Source: Rhabditoides inermis (taxonomy: Eukaryota; Nematoda; Chromadorea; Rhabditida; Rhabditidae). From it: DNA of 64,000 bases. Positions 39,001 through 51,000 of this stretch are shown here, one piece after another. The notes under the pieces are model-generated. The model saw only the letters and a program-made list of their open reading frames with translations, made no database searches and was not told the origin of the DNA. Numbering within the stretch: position 1 is the first letter of the stretch; each line of letters opens with the position of its first letter. Both the position numbers and the translations under genes were made by a program. Location: NCBI GenBank assembly GCA_963966185.1, contig CAWZYM010000380.1, positions 237,001 through 301,000 on the forward strand. Direction: 5' to 3'.

Positions 39001-42000
39001 CAGTTTGAGAAACCGCGAATTCCGGAGCTGCCCGTGGAGCAGAAATCTGAGGAGACAACTGTTCAAGAGCAGCCCTTCGAGCAGAAACCTGATGAAAAGA
39101 TCGATGCTTCAAAAAGTTCTGATACCCAGTCCTTCGAAGTTGAGCTAGTTTTCACGAAGAACGATTCATCCGCTACCATCGAAGTCGAAGTGATTTCCGA
39201 GAATCTTGAGACTCAGTCGCTTGCGCTTATACAACTTGAGAAGAAGTCGGAGAACGTTGTTGAAGAATCAACCGGAACCATCATCGAAGTAGACGTCGCA
39301 GCTGTTCAGGAGCAGACCGTGGGACAAAAGTCTGAAAAGACACCTGCTCAGGAGAAGCCGAAGGAGCAGAAATCTGGGGAGACACCTGTTGAAAAACAGC
39401 CCGTGGAGCAGCAGGGGGCGGCTGCTAACAAGAAACAGGCCGACGATGACAAAAAGAAGGCCGAAGATGAGAAGAAGAAGGCCGACGATGAGAAGATGAA
39501 GGCTGAGGAGAAGGTGGCTGCTGACAAGAAGACGTCGCAAGACCACATCGACAAATCAGTGACGATTGAACTGGAATCTGAAGATAAACTTCACGATTCC
39601 GCAACACTCAAGTTGTCTAAGAAGACTCCTGAAGAAGAAGGTGATGAGAAGACTTCTCAAAAGAAGGACACACAACTCAAAGAGAAGAATGAGTCAGTGG
39701 ACATCGACGTCAGTTTTATGCAGCCAGAAGCATCTTCTGAACTCGAACTCGATTTGATTATCGATACATACGAGCTAGCCGATCTCAGCGTTCGTTCTGA
39801 CAAGAAACCCAAGGACAAGAAAAAGGCCGACGATGACAAGACGAAGGCCGACGACGAGAAGAAGAAGGCTGACGAGAAGGAGGCTGCTGACAAGAAGAAG
39901 GGCGTAGATGAGAAGAAGAAGGCAGACGACGAGAATAAGAAGGGTGACGACGAGAAGAAGAAGTCTGACGAGATGGCGGCTGCTGACAAGAAGAAGGCAG
40001 AAAATGAGAAGAAGAAGGCCGACGACGAGAACAAGAAGGCTGACGGCGAGAGGAAGAAGGCTGAGGAGAAGGTGACTGCTGACAAGAAGAAGGCCGAAGA
40101 TGAGAAGAAGAAGGCCGACGACGAGAATAAGAAGGCTGACGGCGAGAAGAAGAAGGCTGATGAGCTGGTGGCTGCTGACAAGACGACGCCGCAAGTCCAC
40201 ATCGACAAATCAGTGACGATTGAACTGGAATCTGAAGATAAACTTCACGATTCCGCCACACTCAAGTTGTCTAAGAGGACTCTTGAAGAAGAAGGTGATG
40301 AGAAGACTCCTCGCAAGAAGAAAACACAACTCAAAGAGAAGGATGAGTCAGTGGAAATCGACGTCGATTTACTGCAGCCAGAAGCATTTTCTGGACTCGA
40401 ACTTGATTTGGTTGTCGATACGTACGAGCTAGCCGATCTTAGCGTTCGTTCTGACAAGAAACCCAAAGACAAGAAGAAGGCCGATGATGAAAAGAAGAAG
40501 GATGACAACGAGAAGAAAAAGGCTGACGAGAAGGCCGCCGCTGACAAGAAGAAGGCCGACCATAACAAGACAAAGATTCACGATGAGAAGAAGAAGGCTG
40601 GGGAGAAGGTGGCTGCTGACAAGAAGACGCCGCAAGACCACATCGACAAATCAGTGACGATTGAACTGGAATCTGAAGATAAACTTCACGATACCGCACC
40701 ACTCAAGTTGTCTAAGAAGACTCCTGAAGAAGAAGGTGATGAGAAGACTTCTCACAAGAAGGACACACAACTCAAAGAGAAAGATGAGTCAGTGGATATC
40801 GACGTCGTTTTTATGCAGCCAGAAGCATCTTCTGGACTCGAACTTGATTTGGTTATCGATACGTACGAGCTATCCGATCTCAGCGTTCGTTCTGACAAGA
40901 AACCCAAGGACAAGAAAAAGGCCGACGATGACAAGACGAAGGCCGACGACGAGAAGAAGAAGGCTGACGAGAAGGAGGCTGCTGACAAGAAGAAGGGCGT
41001 AGATGAGAAGAAGAAGGCAGACGACGAGAATAAGAAGGCTGACGACGAGAAGAAGAAGTCTGACGAGATGGCGGCTGCTGACAAGAAGAAGGCAGAAGAT
41101 GAGAAGAAGAAGGCCGACGACGAGAATAAGAAGGCTGACGGCGAGAAGAAGAAGGCTGAGGAGAAGGTGACTGCTGACAAGAAGAAGGCCGAAGATGAGA
41201 AGAAGAAGGCCGACGACGAGAATAAGAAGGCTGACGGCGAGAAGAAGAAGGATGATGAGATGGTGGCTGCTGACAAGACGACGCCGCAAGTCCACATCGA
41301 CAAATCAGTGACGATTGAACTGGAATCTGAAAATAAACTTCACGATTCAGCCACACTCAAGTTGTCTAAGAAGACTCCTGAAGAAGAAGGTGATGAGAAG
41401 ACTCCTCGCAAGAAGGACACACAACTCAAAGAGAATGATGAGTCAGTGGACATCAAAGTCGATTTAATGCAGCCAGAAGCATCTTCTGGACTCGAACTTG
41501 ATTTGGTTGTCGATGCGTACGAGCTACCCGATCTTAGCGTTCGTTCTGACAAGAAACCCAAGGACAAGAAGAAGGCCGATGATGAAAAGAAGAAGGATGA
41601 CATCGAGAAGAAGAAGGCTGACGAGAAGGCCGCTGCTGGCAAGAAGAAGGTCGACGATGACAAGACGAAGGCACACGATGAGATGAAGAAGGCTGAGGAG
41701 AAGGCGGCTGCTGACAAGAAACAGGCCGACGATGACAAGAAGAAGGGCGACTATGACAAGACAAAGATTCACGATGAGAAGATGAAGGCTGAGGAGAAGG
41801 TGGCTGCTGACAAGAAGACGTCGCAAGACCACATCGACAAATCAGTGACGATTGAACTGGAATCTGAAGATAAACTTCACGATTCCGCAACACTCAAGTT
41901 GTCTAAGAAGACTCCTGAAGAAGAAGGTGATGAGAAGACTTCTCAAAAGAAGGACACACAACTCAAAGAGAAGGATGAGTCAGTGGACATCGACGTCAGT

Positions 42001-45000
42001 TTTATGCAGCCAGAAGCATCTTCTGGACTCGAACTCGATTTGATTATTGATACATACGAGCTAGCCGATCTCAGCGTTCGTTCTGACAAGAAACCCAAGG
42101 ACAAGAAAAAGGCCGACGATGACAAGACGAAGGCCGACGACGAGAAGAAGAAGGCTGACGAGAAGGAGGCTGCTGACAAGAAGAAGGGCGTAGATGAGAA
42201 GAAGAAGGCAGACGACGAGAATAAGAAGGGTGACGACGAGAAGAAGAAGTCTGACGAGATGGCGGCTGCTGACAAGAAGAAGGCAGAAGATGAGAAGAAG
42301 AAGGCCGACGACGAGAATAAGAAGGCTGACGGCGAGAAGAAGAAGGCTGAGGAGAAGGTGACTGCTGACAAGAAGAAGGCCGAAGATGAGAAGAAGAAGG
42401 CCGACGACGAGAATAAGAAGGCTGACGGCGAGAAGAAGAAGGCTGATGAGCTGGTGGCTGCTGACAAGACGACGCCGCAAGTCCACATCGACAAATCAGT
42501 GACGATTGAACTGGAATCTGAAGATAAACTTCACGATTCAGCCACACTCAAGTTGTCTAAGAAGACTCCTGAAGAAGAAGGTGATGAGAAGACTCCTCGC
42601 AAGAAGGACACACAACTCAAAGAGAATGATGAGTCAGTAGACATCAAAGTCGATTTAATGCAGCCAGAAGCATCTTCTGGACTCGAACTTGATTTGGTTG
42701 TCGATGCGTACGAGCTAGCCGATCTTAGCGTTCGTTCTGACAAGAAACCCAAGGACAAGAAGAAGGCCGATGATGAAAAGAAGAAGGATGACAACGAGAA
42801 GAAGAAGGCTGACGAGAAGGCCGCTGCTGACAAGAAGAAGGTCGACGATGACAAGACGAAGGCCCACGATGAGATGAAGAAGGCTGAGGAGAAGGCGGCT
42901 GCTGACAAGAAACAGGCCGACGATGACAAGAAGAAGGCCGATGATGAAAAGAAGAAGGATGAAAACGAGAAGAAGAAGACTGACAAGAAGGCCGCCGCTG
43001 ACAAGAAGAAGGCCGACCATGACAAGACAAAGATTCACGATGAGAAGATGAAGGCTGAGGAGAAGGTGGCTGCTGACAAGAAGACGTCGCAAGACCACAT
43101 CGACAAATCAGTGACGATTGAACTGGAATCTGAAGATAAACTTCACGATTCCGCAACACTCAAGTTGTCTAAGAAGACTCCTGAAGAAGAAGGTGATGAG
43201 AAGACTTCTCAAAAGAAGGACACACAACTCAAAGAGAAGGATGAGTCAGTGGACATCGACGTCAGTTTTATGCAGCCAGAAGCATCTTCTGGACTCGAAC
43301 TCGATTTGATTATCGATACATACGAGCTAGCCGATCTCAGCGTTCGTTCTGACAAGAAACCCAAGGACAAGAAAAAGGCCGACGACGACAAGACGAAGGC
43401 CGACGACGAGAAGAAGAAGGCTGACGAGAAGGAGGCTGCTGACAAGAAGAAGGGCGTAGATGAGAAGAAGAAGGCAGACGACGAGAATAAGAAGGGTGAC
43501 GACGAGAAGAAGAAGTCTGACGATATGGCGGCTGCTGACAAGAAGAAGGCAGAAGATGAGAAGAAGAAGGCCGACGACGAGAATAAGAAGGCTGACGGCG
43601 AGAAGAAGAAGGCTGAGGAGAAGGTGACTGCTGACAAGAAGAAGGCCGCAGATGAGAATAAGAAGGCCGACGACGAGAATAAGAAGGCTGACGGCGAGAA
43701 GAAGAAGGCTGATGAGCTGGTGGCTGCTGACAAGACGACGCCGCAAGTCCACATCGACAAATCAGTGACGATTGAACTGGAATCTGAAGATAAACTTCAC
43801 GATTCAGCCACACTCAAGTTGTCTAAGAAGACTCCTGAAGAAGAAGGTGATGAGAAGACTCCTCGCAAGAAGGACACACAACTCAAAGAGAATGATGAGT
43901 CAGTAGACATCAAAGTCGATTTAATGCAGCCAGAAGCATCTTCTGGACTCGAACTTGATTTGGTTGTCGATGCGTACGAGCTAGCCGATCTTAGCGTTCG
44001 TTCTGACAAGAAACCCAAGGACAAGAAGAAGGCCGATGATGAAAAGAAGAAGGATGACAACGAGAAGAAGAAGGCTGACGAGAAGGCCGCTGCTGACAAG
44101 AAGAAGGTCGACGATGACAAGACGAAGGCCCACGATGAGATGAAGAAGGCTGAGGAGAAGGCGGCTGCTGACAAGAAACAGGCCGACGATGACAAGAAGA
44201 AGGCCGATGATGAAAAGAAGAAGGATGACAACGAGAAGAAGAAGACTGACAAGAAGGCCGCCGCTGACAAGAAGAAGGCCGACCATGACAAGACAAAGAT
44301 TCACGATGAGAAGATGAAGGCTGAGGAGAAGGTGGCTGCTGACAAGAAGACGTCGCAAGACCACATCGACAAATCAGTGACGATTGAACTGGAATCTGAA
44401 GATAAACTTCACGATTCCGCAACACTCAAGTTGTCTAAGAAGACTCCTGAAGAAGAAGGTGATGAGAAGACTTCTCAAAAGAAGGACACACAACTCAAAG
44501 AGAAGGATGAGTCAGTGGACATCGACGTCAGTTTTATGCAGCCAGAAGCATCTTCTGGACTCGAACTCGATTTGATTATCGATACATACGAGCTAGCCGA
44601 TCTCAGCGTTCGTTCTGACAAGAAACCCAAGGACAAGAAAAAGGCCGACGATGACAAGACGAAGGCCGACGACGAGAAGAAGAAGGCTGACGAGAAGGAG
44701 GTTTCTGACAAGAAGAAGGGCGTAGATGAGAAGAAGAAGGCAGACGACGAGAATAAGAAGGGTGACGACGAGAAGAAGAAGTCTGACGAGATGGCGGCTG
44801 CTGACCAGAAGAAGGCAGAAGATGAGAAGAAGAAGGCCGACGACGAGAATAAGAAGGCTGACGGCGAGAAGAAGAAGGCTGAGGAGAAGGTGACTGCTGA
44901 CAAGAAGATGGCCGAAGATGAGAAGAAGAAGACCGACGACGAGAATAAGAAGGCTGACGGCGAGAAGAAGAAGGCTGAGGAGAAGGTGGCTGCTGACAAG

Positions 45001-48000
45001 AAGACGTCGCAAGACCACATCGACAAATCAGTGACGATTGAACTGGAATCTGAAGATAAACTTCACGATTCCGCAACACTCAAGTTGTCTAAGAAGACTC
45101 CTGAAGAAGAAGGTGATGAGAAGACTCCTCGCAAGAAGGACACACAACTCAAAGAGAATGATGAGTCAGTGGACATCAAAGTCGATTTAATGCAGCCAGA
45201 AGCATCTTCTGGACTCGAACTTGATTTGGTTGTCGATGCGTACGAGCTAGCCGACCTTAGCGTTCGTTCTGACAAGAAACCCAAGGACAAGAAGAAGGCC
45301 GATGATGAAAAGAAGAAGGATGACAACGAGAAGAAGAAGGCTGACGAGAAGGCCGCCGCTGACAAGAAGAAGGCCGACGATGAAAAGACGAAGGCCCACG
45401 ATGAGAAGAAGAAGGCTGAGGAGAAGGCGGCTGCTGACAAGAAACAGGCCGACGATGACAAGAAGAAGGCCGATGATGAAAAGAAGAAGGATGACAACGA
45501 GAAGAAGAAGACTGACAAGAAGGCCGCCGCTGACAAGAAGAAGGCCGACCATGACAAGACAAAGATTCACGATGAGAAGATGAAGGCTGAGGAGAAGGTG
45601 GCTGCTGACAAGAAGACGTCGCAAGACCACATCGACAAATCAGTGACGATTGAACTGGAATCTGAAGATAAACTTCACGATTCCGCAACACTCAAGTTGT
45701 CTAAGAAGACTCCTGAAGAAGAAGGTGATGAGAAGACTTCTCAAAAGAAGGACACACAACTCAAAGAGAAGGATGAGTCAGTGGACATCGACGTCAGTTT
45801 TATGCAGCCAGAAGCATCTACTGGACTCGAACTCGATTTGATTATCGATACATACGAGCTAGCCGATCTCAGCGTTCGTTCTGACAAGAAACCCAAGGAC
45901 AAGAAAAAGGCCGACGATGACAAGACGAAGGCCGACGACGAGAAGAAGAAGGCTGACGAGAAGGAGGCTGCTGACAAGAAGAAGGGCGTAGATGAGAAGA
46001 AGAAGGCAGACGACGAGAATAAGAAGGGTGACGACGAGAAGAAGAAGTCTGACGAGATGGCGGCTGCTGACAAGAAGAAGGCAGAAGATGAGAAGAAGAA
46101 GGCCGACGACGAGAATAAGAAGGCTGACGGCGAGAAGAAGAAGGCTGAGGAGAAGGTGACTGCTGACAAGAAGAAGGCCGAAGATGAGAAGAAGAAGGCC
46201 GACGACGAGAATAAGAAGGCTGACGGCGAGAAGAAGAAGGCTGACGAGATGGTGGCTGCTGACAAGACGACGCCGCAAGTCCACATCGACAAATCAGTGA
46301 CGATTGAACTGGAATCTGAAGATAAACTTCACGATTCAGCCACACTCAAGTTGTCTAAGAAGACTCCTGAAGAAGAAGGTGATGAGAAGACTCCTCGCAA
46401 GAAGGACACACAACTCAAAGAGAAGGATGAGTCAGTGGACATCGACGTCAGTTTTATGCAGCCAGAAGCATCTTCTGGACTCGAACTCGATTTGATTATC
46501 GATACATACAAGCTAGCCGATCTCAGCGTTCGTTCTGACAAGAAACCCAAGGACAAGAAAAAGGCCGACGATGACAAGACGAAGGCCGACGACGAGAAGA
46601 AAAAGGCTGACGAGAAGGAGGCTTCTGACAAGAAGAAGAGCGTAGATGAGAAGAAGAAGGCAGACGACGAGAATAAGAAGGGTGACGACGAGAAAAAGAA
46701 GTCTGACGAGATGGCGGCTGCTGACAAGAAGAAGGCAGAAGATGAGAAGAAGAAGGCCGACGACGAGAATAAGAAGGCTGACGGCGAGAAGAAGAAGGCT
46801 GAGGAGAAGGTGACTGCTGACAAGAAGATGGCCGAAGATGAGAAGAAGAAGACCGACGACGAGAATAAGAAGGCTGACGGCGAGAAGAAGAAGGCTGACG
46901 AGATGGTGGCTGCTGACAAGACGACGCCGCAAGTCCACATCGACAAATCAGTGACGATTGAACTGGAATCTGAAGATAAACTTCACGATTCAGCCACACT
47001 CAAGTTGTCTAAGAAGACTCCTGAAGAAGAAGGTGATGAGAAGACTCCTCGCAAGAAGGACACACAACTCAAAGAGAATGATGAGTCAGTGGACATCAAA
47101 GTCAATTTAATGCAGCCAGAAGCATCTTCTGGACTCGAACTTGATTTGGTTGTCGATGCGTACGAGCTAGCCGACCTTAGCGTTCGTTCTGACAAGAAAC
47201 CCAAGGACAAGAAGAAGGCCGATGATGAAAAGAAGAAGGATGACAACGAGAAGAAGAAGGCTGACGAGAAGGCCGCCGCTGACAAGAAGAAGGCCGACGA
47301 TGAAAAGACGAAGGCCCACGATGAGAAGAAGAAGGCTGAGGAGAAGGCGGCTGCTGACAAGAAACAGGCCGACGATGACAAGAAGAAGGCCGATGATGAA
47401 AAGAAGAAGGATGACAACGAGAAGAAGAAGACTGACAAGAAGGCCGCCGCTGACAAGAAGAAGGCCGACCATGACAAGACAAAGATTCACGATGAGAAGA
47501 TGAAGGCTGAGGAGAAGGTGGCTGCTGACAAGAAGACGTCGCAAGACCACATCGACAAATCAGTGACGATTGAACTGGAATCTGAAGATAAACTTCACGA
47601 TTCCGCAACACTCAAGTTGTCTAAGAAGACTCCTGAAGAAGAAGGTGATGAGAAGACTTCTCAAAAGAAGGACACACAACTCAAAGAGAAGGATGAGTCA
47701 GTGGACATCGACGTCAGTTTTATGCAGCCAGAAGCATCTTCTGGACTCGAACTCGATTTGATTATCGATACATACGAGCTAGCCGATCTCAGCGTTCGTT
47801 CTGACAAGAAACCCAAGGACAAGAAAAAGGCCGACGATGACAAGACGAAGGCCGACGACGAGAAGAAGAAGGCTGACGAGAAGGAGGCTGCTGACAAGAA
47901 GAAGGGCGTAGATGAGAAGAAGAAGGCAGACGACGAGAATAAGAAGGGTGACGACGAGAAGAAGAAGTCTGACGAGATGGCGGCTGCTGACAAGAAGAAG

Positions 48001-51000
48001 GCAGAAGATGAGAAGAAGAAGGCCGACGACGAGAATAAGAAGGCTGACGGCGAGAAGAAGAAGGCTGAGGAGAAGGTGACTGCTGACAAGAAGAAGGCCG
48101 AAGATGAGAAGAAGAAGGCCGACGACGAGAATAAGAAGGCTGACGGCGAGAAGAAGAAGGCTGACGAGATGGTGGCTGCTGACAAGACGACGCCGCAAGT
48201 CCACATCGACAAATCAGTGACGATTGAACTGGAATCTGAAGATAAACTTCACGATTCCGCAACACTCAAGTTGTCTAAGAAGACTCCTGAAGAAGAAGGT
48301 GATGAGAAGACTTCTCACAAGAAGGACACACAACTCAAAGAGAAGGATGAGTCAGTGGACATCGACGTCGATTTTATGCAGCCAGAAGCATCTTCTGGAC
48401 TCGAACTTGATTTGGTTGTCGATGCGTACGAGCTAGCCGTTCTTAGCGTTCGTTCTGACAAGAAACCCAAGGACAAGAAGAAGGCCGATGATGAAAAGAA
48501 GAAGGATGACAACGAGAAGAAGAAGGCTGAGAAGAAGGCGGCTGCTGACAAGAAACAGGCCGACGATGACAAGACGAAGACCCACGATGAGAAGAAGGAG
48601 GCTGACGAGAAGGCGGCTGCTGGAAAGAAGAAGGCCGACGACGAGAAGAAGAAGGCTGACGAGAAGGCGGCTGCTGAAAAGAAGAAGGCCGACGACGAGA
48701 AAAAGAAGGCTGATGAGAAGGCGGCTGCTGAAAAGAAGAAGGCCGACGACGAGAAGAAGAAGGCTGACGAGAAGGCGGCTGCTGAAAAGAAAAAGGCCGA
48801 CGACGAGAAAAAGAAGGCTGATGAGAAGGTGGCTGCTGACAACAAGAAGGCCGACGACGAGAAAAAGAAGGCTGACGAGAAGGTGGCTGCTGACAATAAG
48901 AAGGCCGACGACAAAAAGAAGGCCGATGACGAGAAGAAGAAGGCTGATGAGAAGGCGGCTGATGACAAGAAGAAGGCCGACGACGAAAAGAAGGCCGACG
49001 ACGAGAAGAGGAAGGCTAACGAGAAGGCGGCTGCTGACAAGAAGAAGGCCGACGATGAGCAGAAAAAGGCTGATGAGAAGGCGGCTGCTGACACGAAGAA
49101 GGTCGACGACGAGAAGAAGAAGGCTGCTGAGAAAGCGGCTGCTGACAAGAAAAAGGTCGACGACGAAAAGAAGAAGGCTGAGGAGAAGGTGGCTGCTGAC
49201 AAGAAGACGCCGCAAGACCACATCGACAAATCACTGACGATTGAACTGGAAACTGAAGATAAACTTCACGATTCCGCATTACTCAAGTTGTCTGAGAAGA
49301 CTCCTAAAGAAGAAGGTGATGAGAAGACTTCTCACAAGAAGGACACACAACTCAAAGAGAAGGATGAGTCAGTGGACATCGACGTCGATTTTATGCAGCC
49401 AGAAGCATCTTCTGGACTCGAACTTGATTTGGTTATCGATACGTACGAGCTAGCCGACCTTAGCGTTCGTTCTGACAAGAAACCCAAGGACAAGAAGAAG
49501 GCCGATGATGAAAAGAAGAAGGATGACAACGAGAAGAAGAAGGCTGAGAAGAAGGCGGCTGCTGACAAGAAACAGGCCGACGATGACAAGACGAAGACCC
49601 ACGATGAGAAGAAGGAGTCTGACGAGAAGGCGGCTGCTGGAAAGAAGAAGGCCGACGACGAGAAGAAGAAGGCTGACGAGAAGGCGGCTGCTGAAAAGAA
49701 GAAGGCCGACGACGAGAAAAAGAAGGCTGATAAGAAGGCGGCTGCTGAAAAGAAGAAGGCCGACGTCGAGGAGAAGAAGGCTGATGAGAAGGTGGCTGCT
49801 GACAACAAGAAGGCCGACGACGAGAAAAAGAAGGCTGACGAGAAGGTGGCTGCTGACAAGAAGAAGGCCGACGACAAAAAGAAGGCCGACGACGAGAAGA
49901 AGGCCGACGACGAGAAAATGAAGGCTAACGAGAAGGCGGCTGCTGACAAGAAGAAGGCCGACGATGAGAAGAAGAAGGCTGATGAGAAGGCGGCTGCTGA
50001 CACGAAGAAGGCCGACGACGAGAAGAAAAAGGCTGCTGAGAAAGCGGCTGCTGACAAGAAAAAGGTCGACGACGAGAAGAAGAAGGCTGAGGAGAAGGTG
50101 GCTGCTGACAAGAAGACGCTGCAAGACCACACCGACAAATCACTGACAATTGAATTGGAATCTGAAGATAAACTTCACGATTCCGCAACACTCAAGTTGT
50201 CTAAGAAGACTCCTAAAGAAGAAGGTGATGAGAAGACTTCTCACCAGAAGGACACACAACTCAAAGAGAAGGATGAGTCAGTGGACATCGACGTCGATTT
50301 TATGCAGCCAGAAGCATCTTCTGGACTCGAACTTGATTTGGTTATCAATACGTACGAGCTAGCCGACCTTAGCGTTCGTTCTGACAAGAAACCCAAGGAC
50401 AAGAAGAAGGCCGATGATGAAAAAAAGAAGGATGACAACGAGAAGAAGAAGGCTGACGAGAAGGCCGCCGCTGACAAGAAGAAGGCCGACGATGACAAGA
50501 CGAAGGCCCACGATGAGAAGAAGAAGGCTGAGGAGAAGGCGGCTGCTGACAAGAAACAGGCCGACGATGACAAGAAGAAGGCCGATGATGAAAAGAAGAA
50601 GGATGACAACGAAAAGAAGAAGGTTGACGAGAAGGCCGCCGCTGACAAGAAGAAGGCCGACGATGACAAGACAAAGACCCACGATGAGAAGAAGAAGGCT
50701 GAGGAGAAGGTGGCTGCTGACAAGACGACGCCGCAAGTCCACATCGACAAATCAGTGACGATTGAACTGGAATCTGAACATAAACTTCACGATTCAGCCA
50801 CACTCAAGTTGTCTAAGAAGACTCCTGAAGAAGAAGGTGATGAGAAGACTCCTCGCAAGAAGGACACACAACTCAAAGAGAATGATGAGTCAGTGGACAT
50901 CAAAGTCGATTTAATGCAGCCAGAAGCATCTTCTGGACTCGAACTTGATTTGGTTGTCGATGCGTACGAGCTAGCCGATCTTAGCGTTCGTTCTGACAAG

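Larger units (their letters stand above)
17870..39415 (+). repeat. PEVK-like elastic array, about 57 composite repeats
   Basis: Each repeat has an 81-residue core starting KPDDKIDASKSSDDQ, containing FEVELVFTKNDSSATIDVEV, LATKQLEKKSESVVEES and TIIEVDVAAVQEQ, followed by 14-residue modules such as KSEETPVEEQPVEQ. Two modules give a 327-bp repeat, three 369 bp, four 411 bp and five 453 bp. The mark GAGCTTGTTTTC occurs at about 17917, 18328, 18656 and so on to 39142, 57 times. The modules are rich in K, E, P and V like vertebrate PEVK springs, though not homologous in detail as far as I can see. About 7,200 residues are covered. Variants of the core (FSTKQ with SSTTIEVEV; ATKHIEKK; ATKELEKK) form subfamilies. 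Confidence 0.9.
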
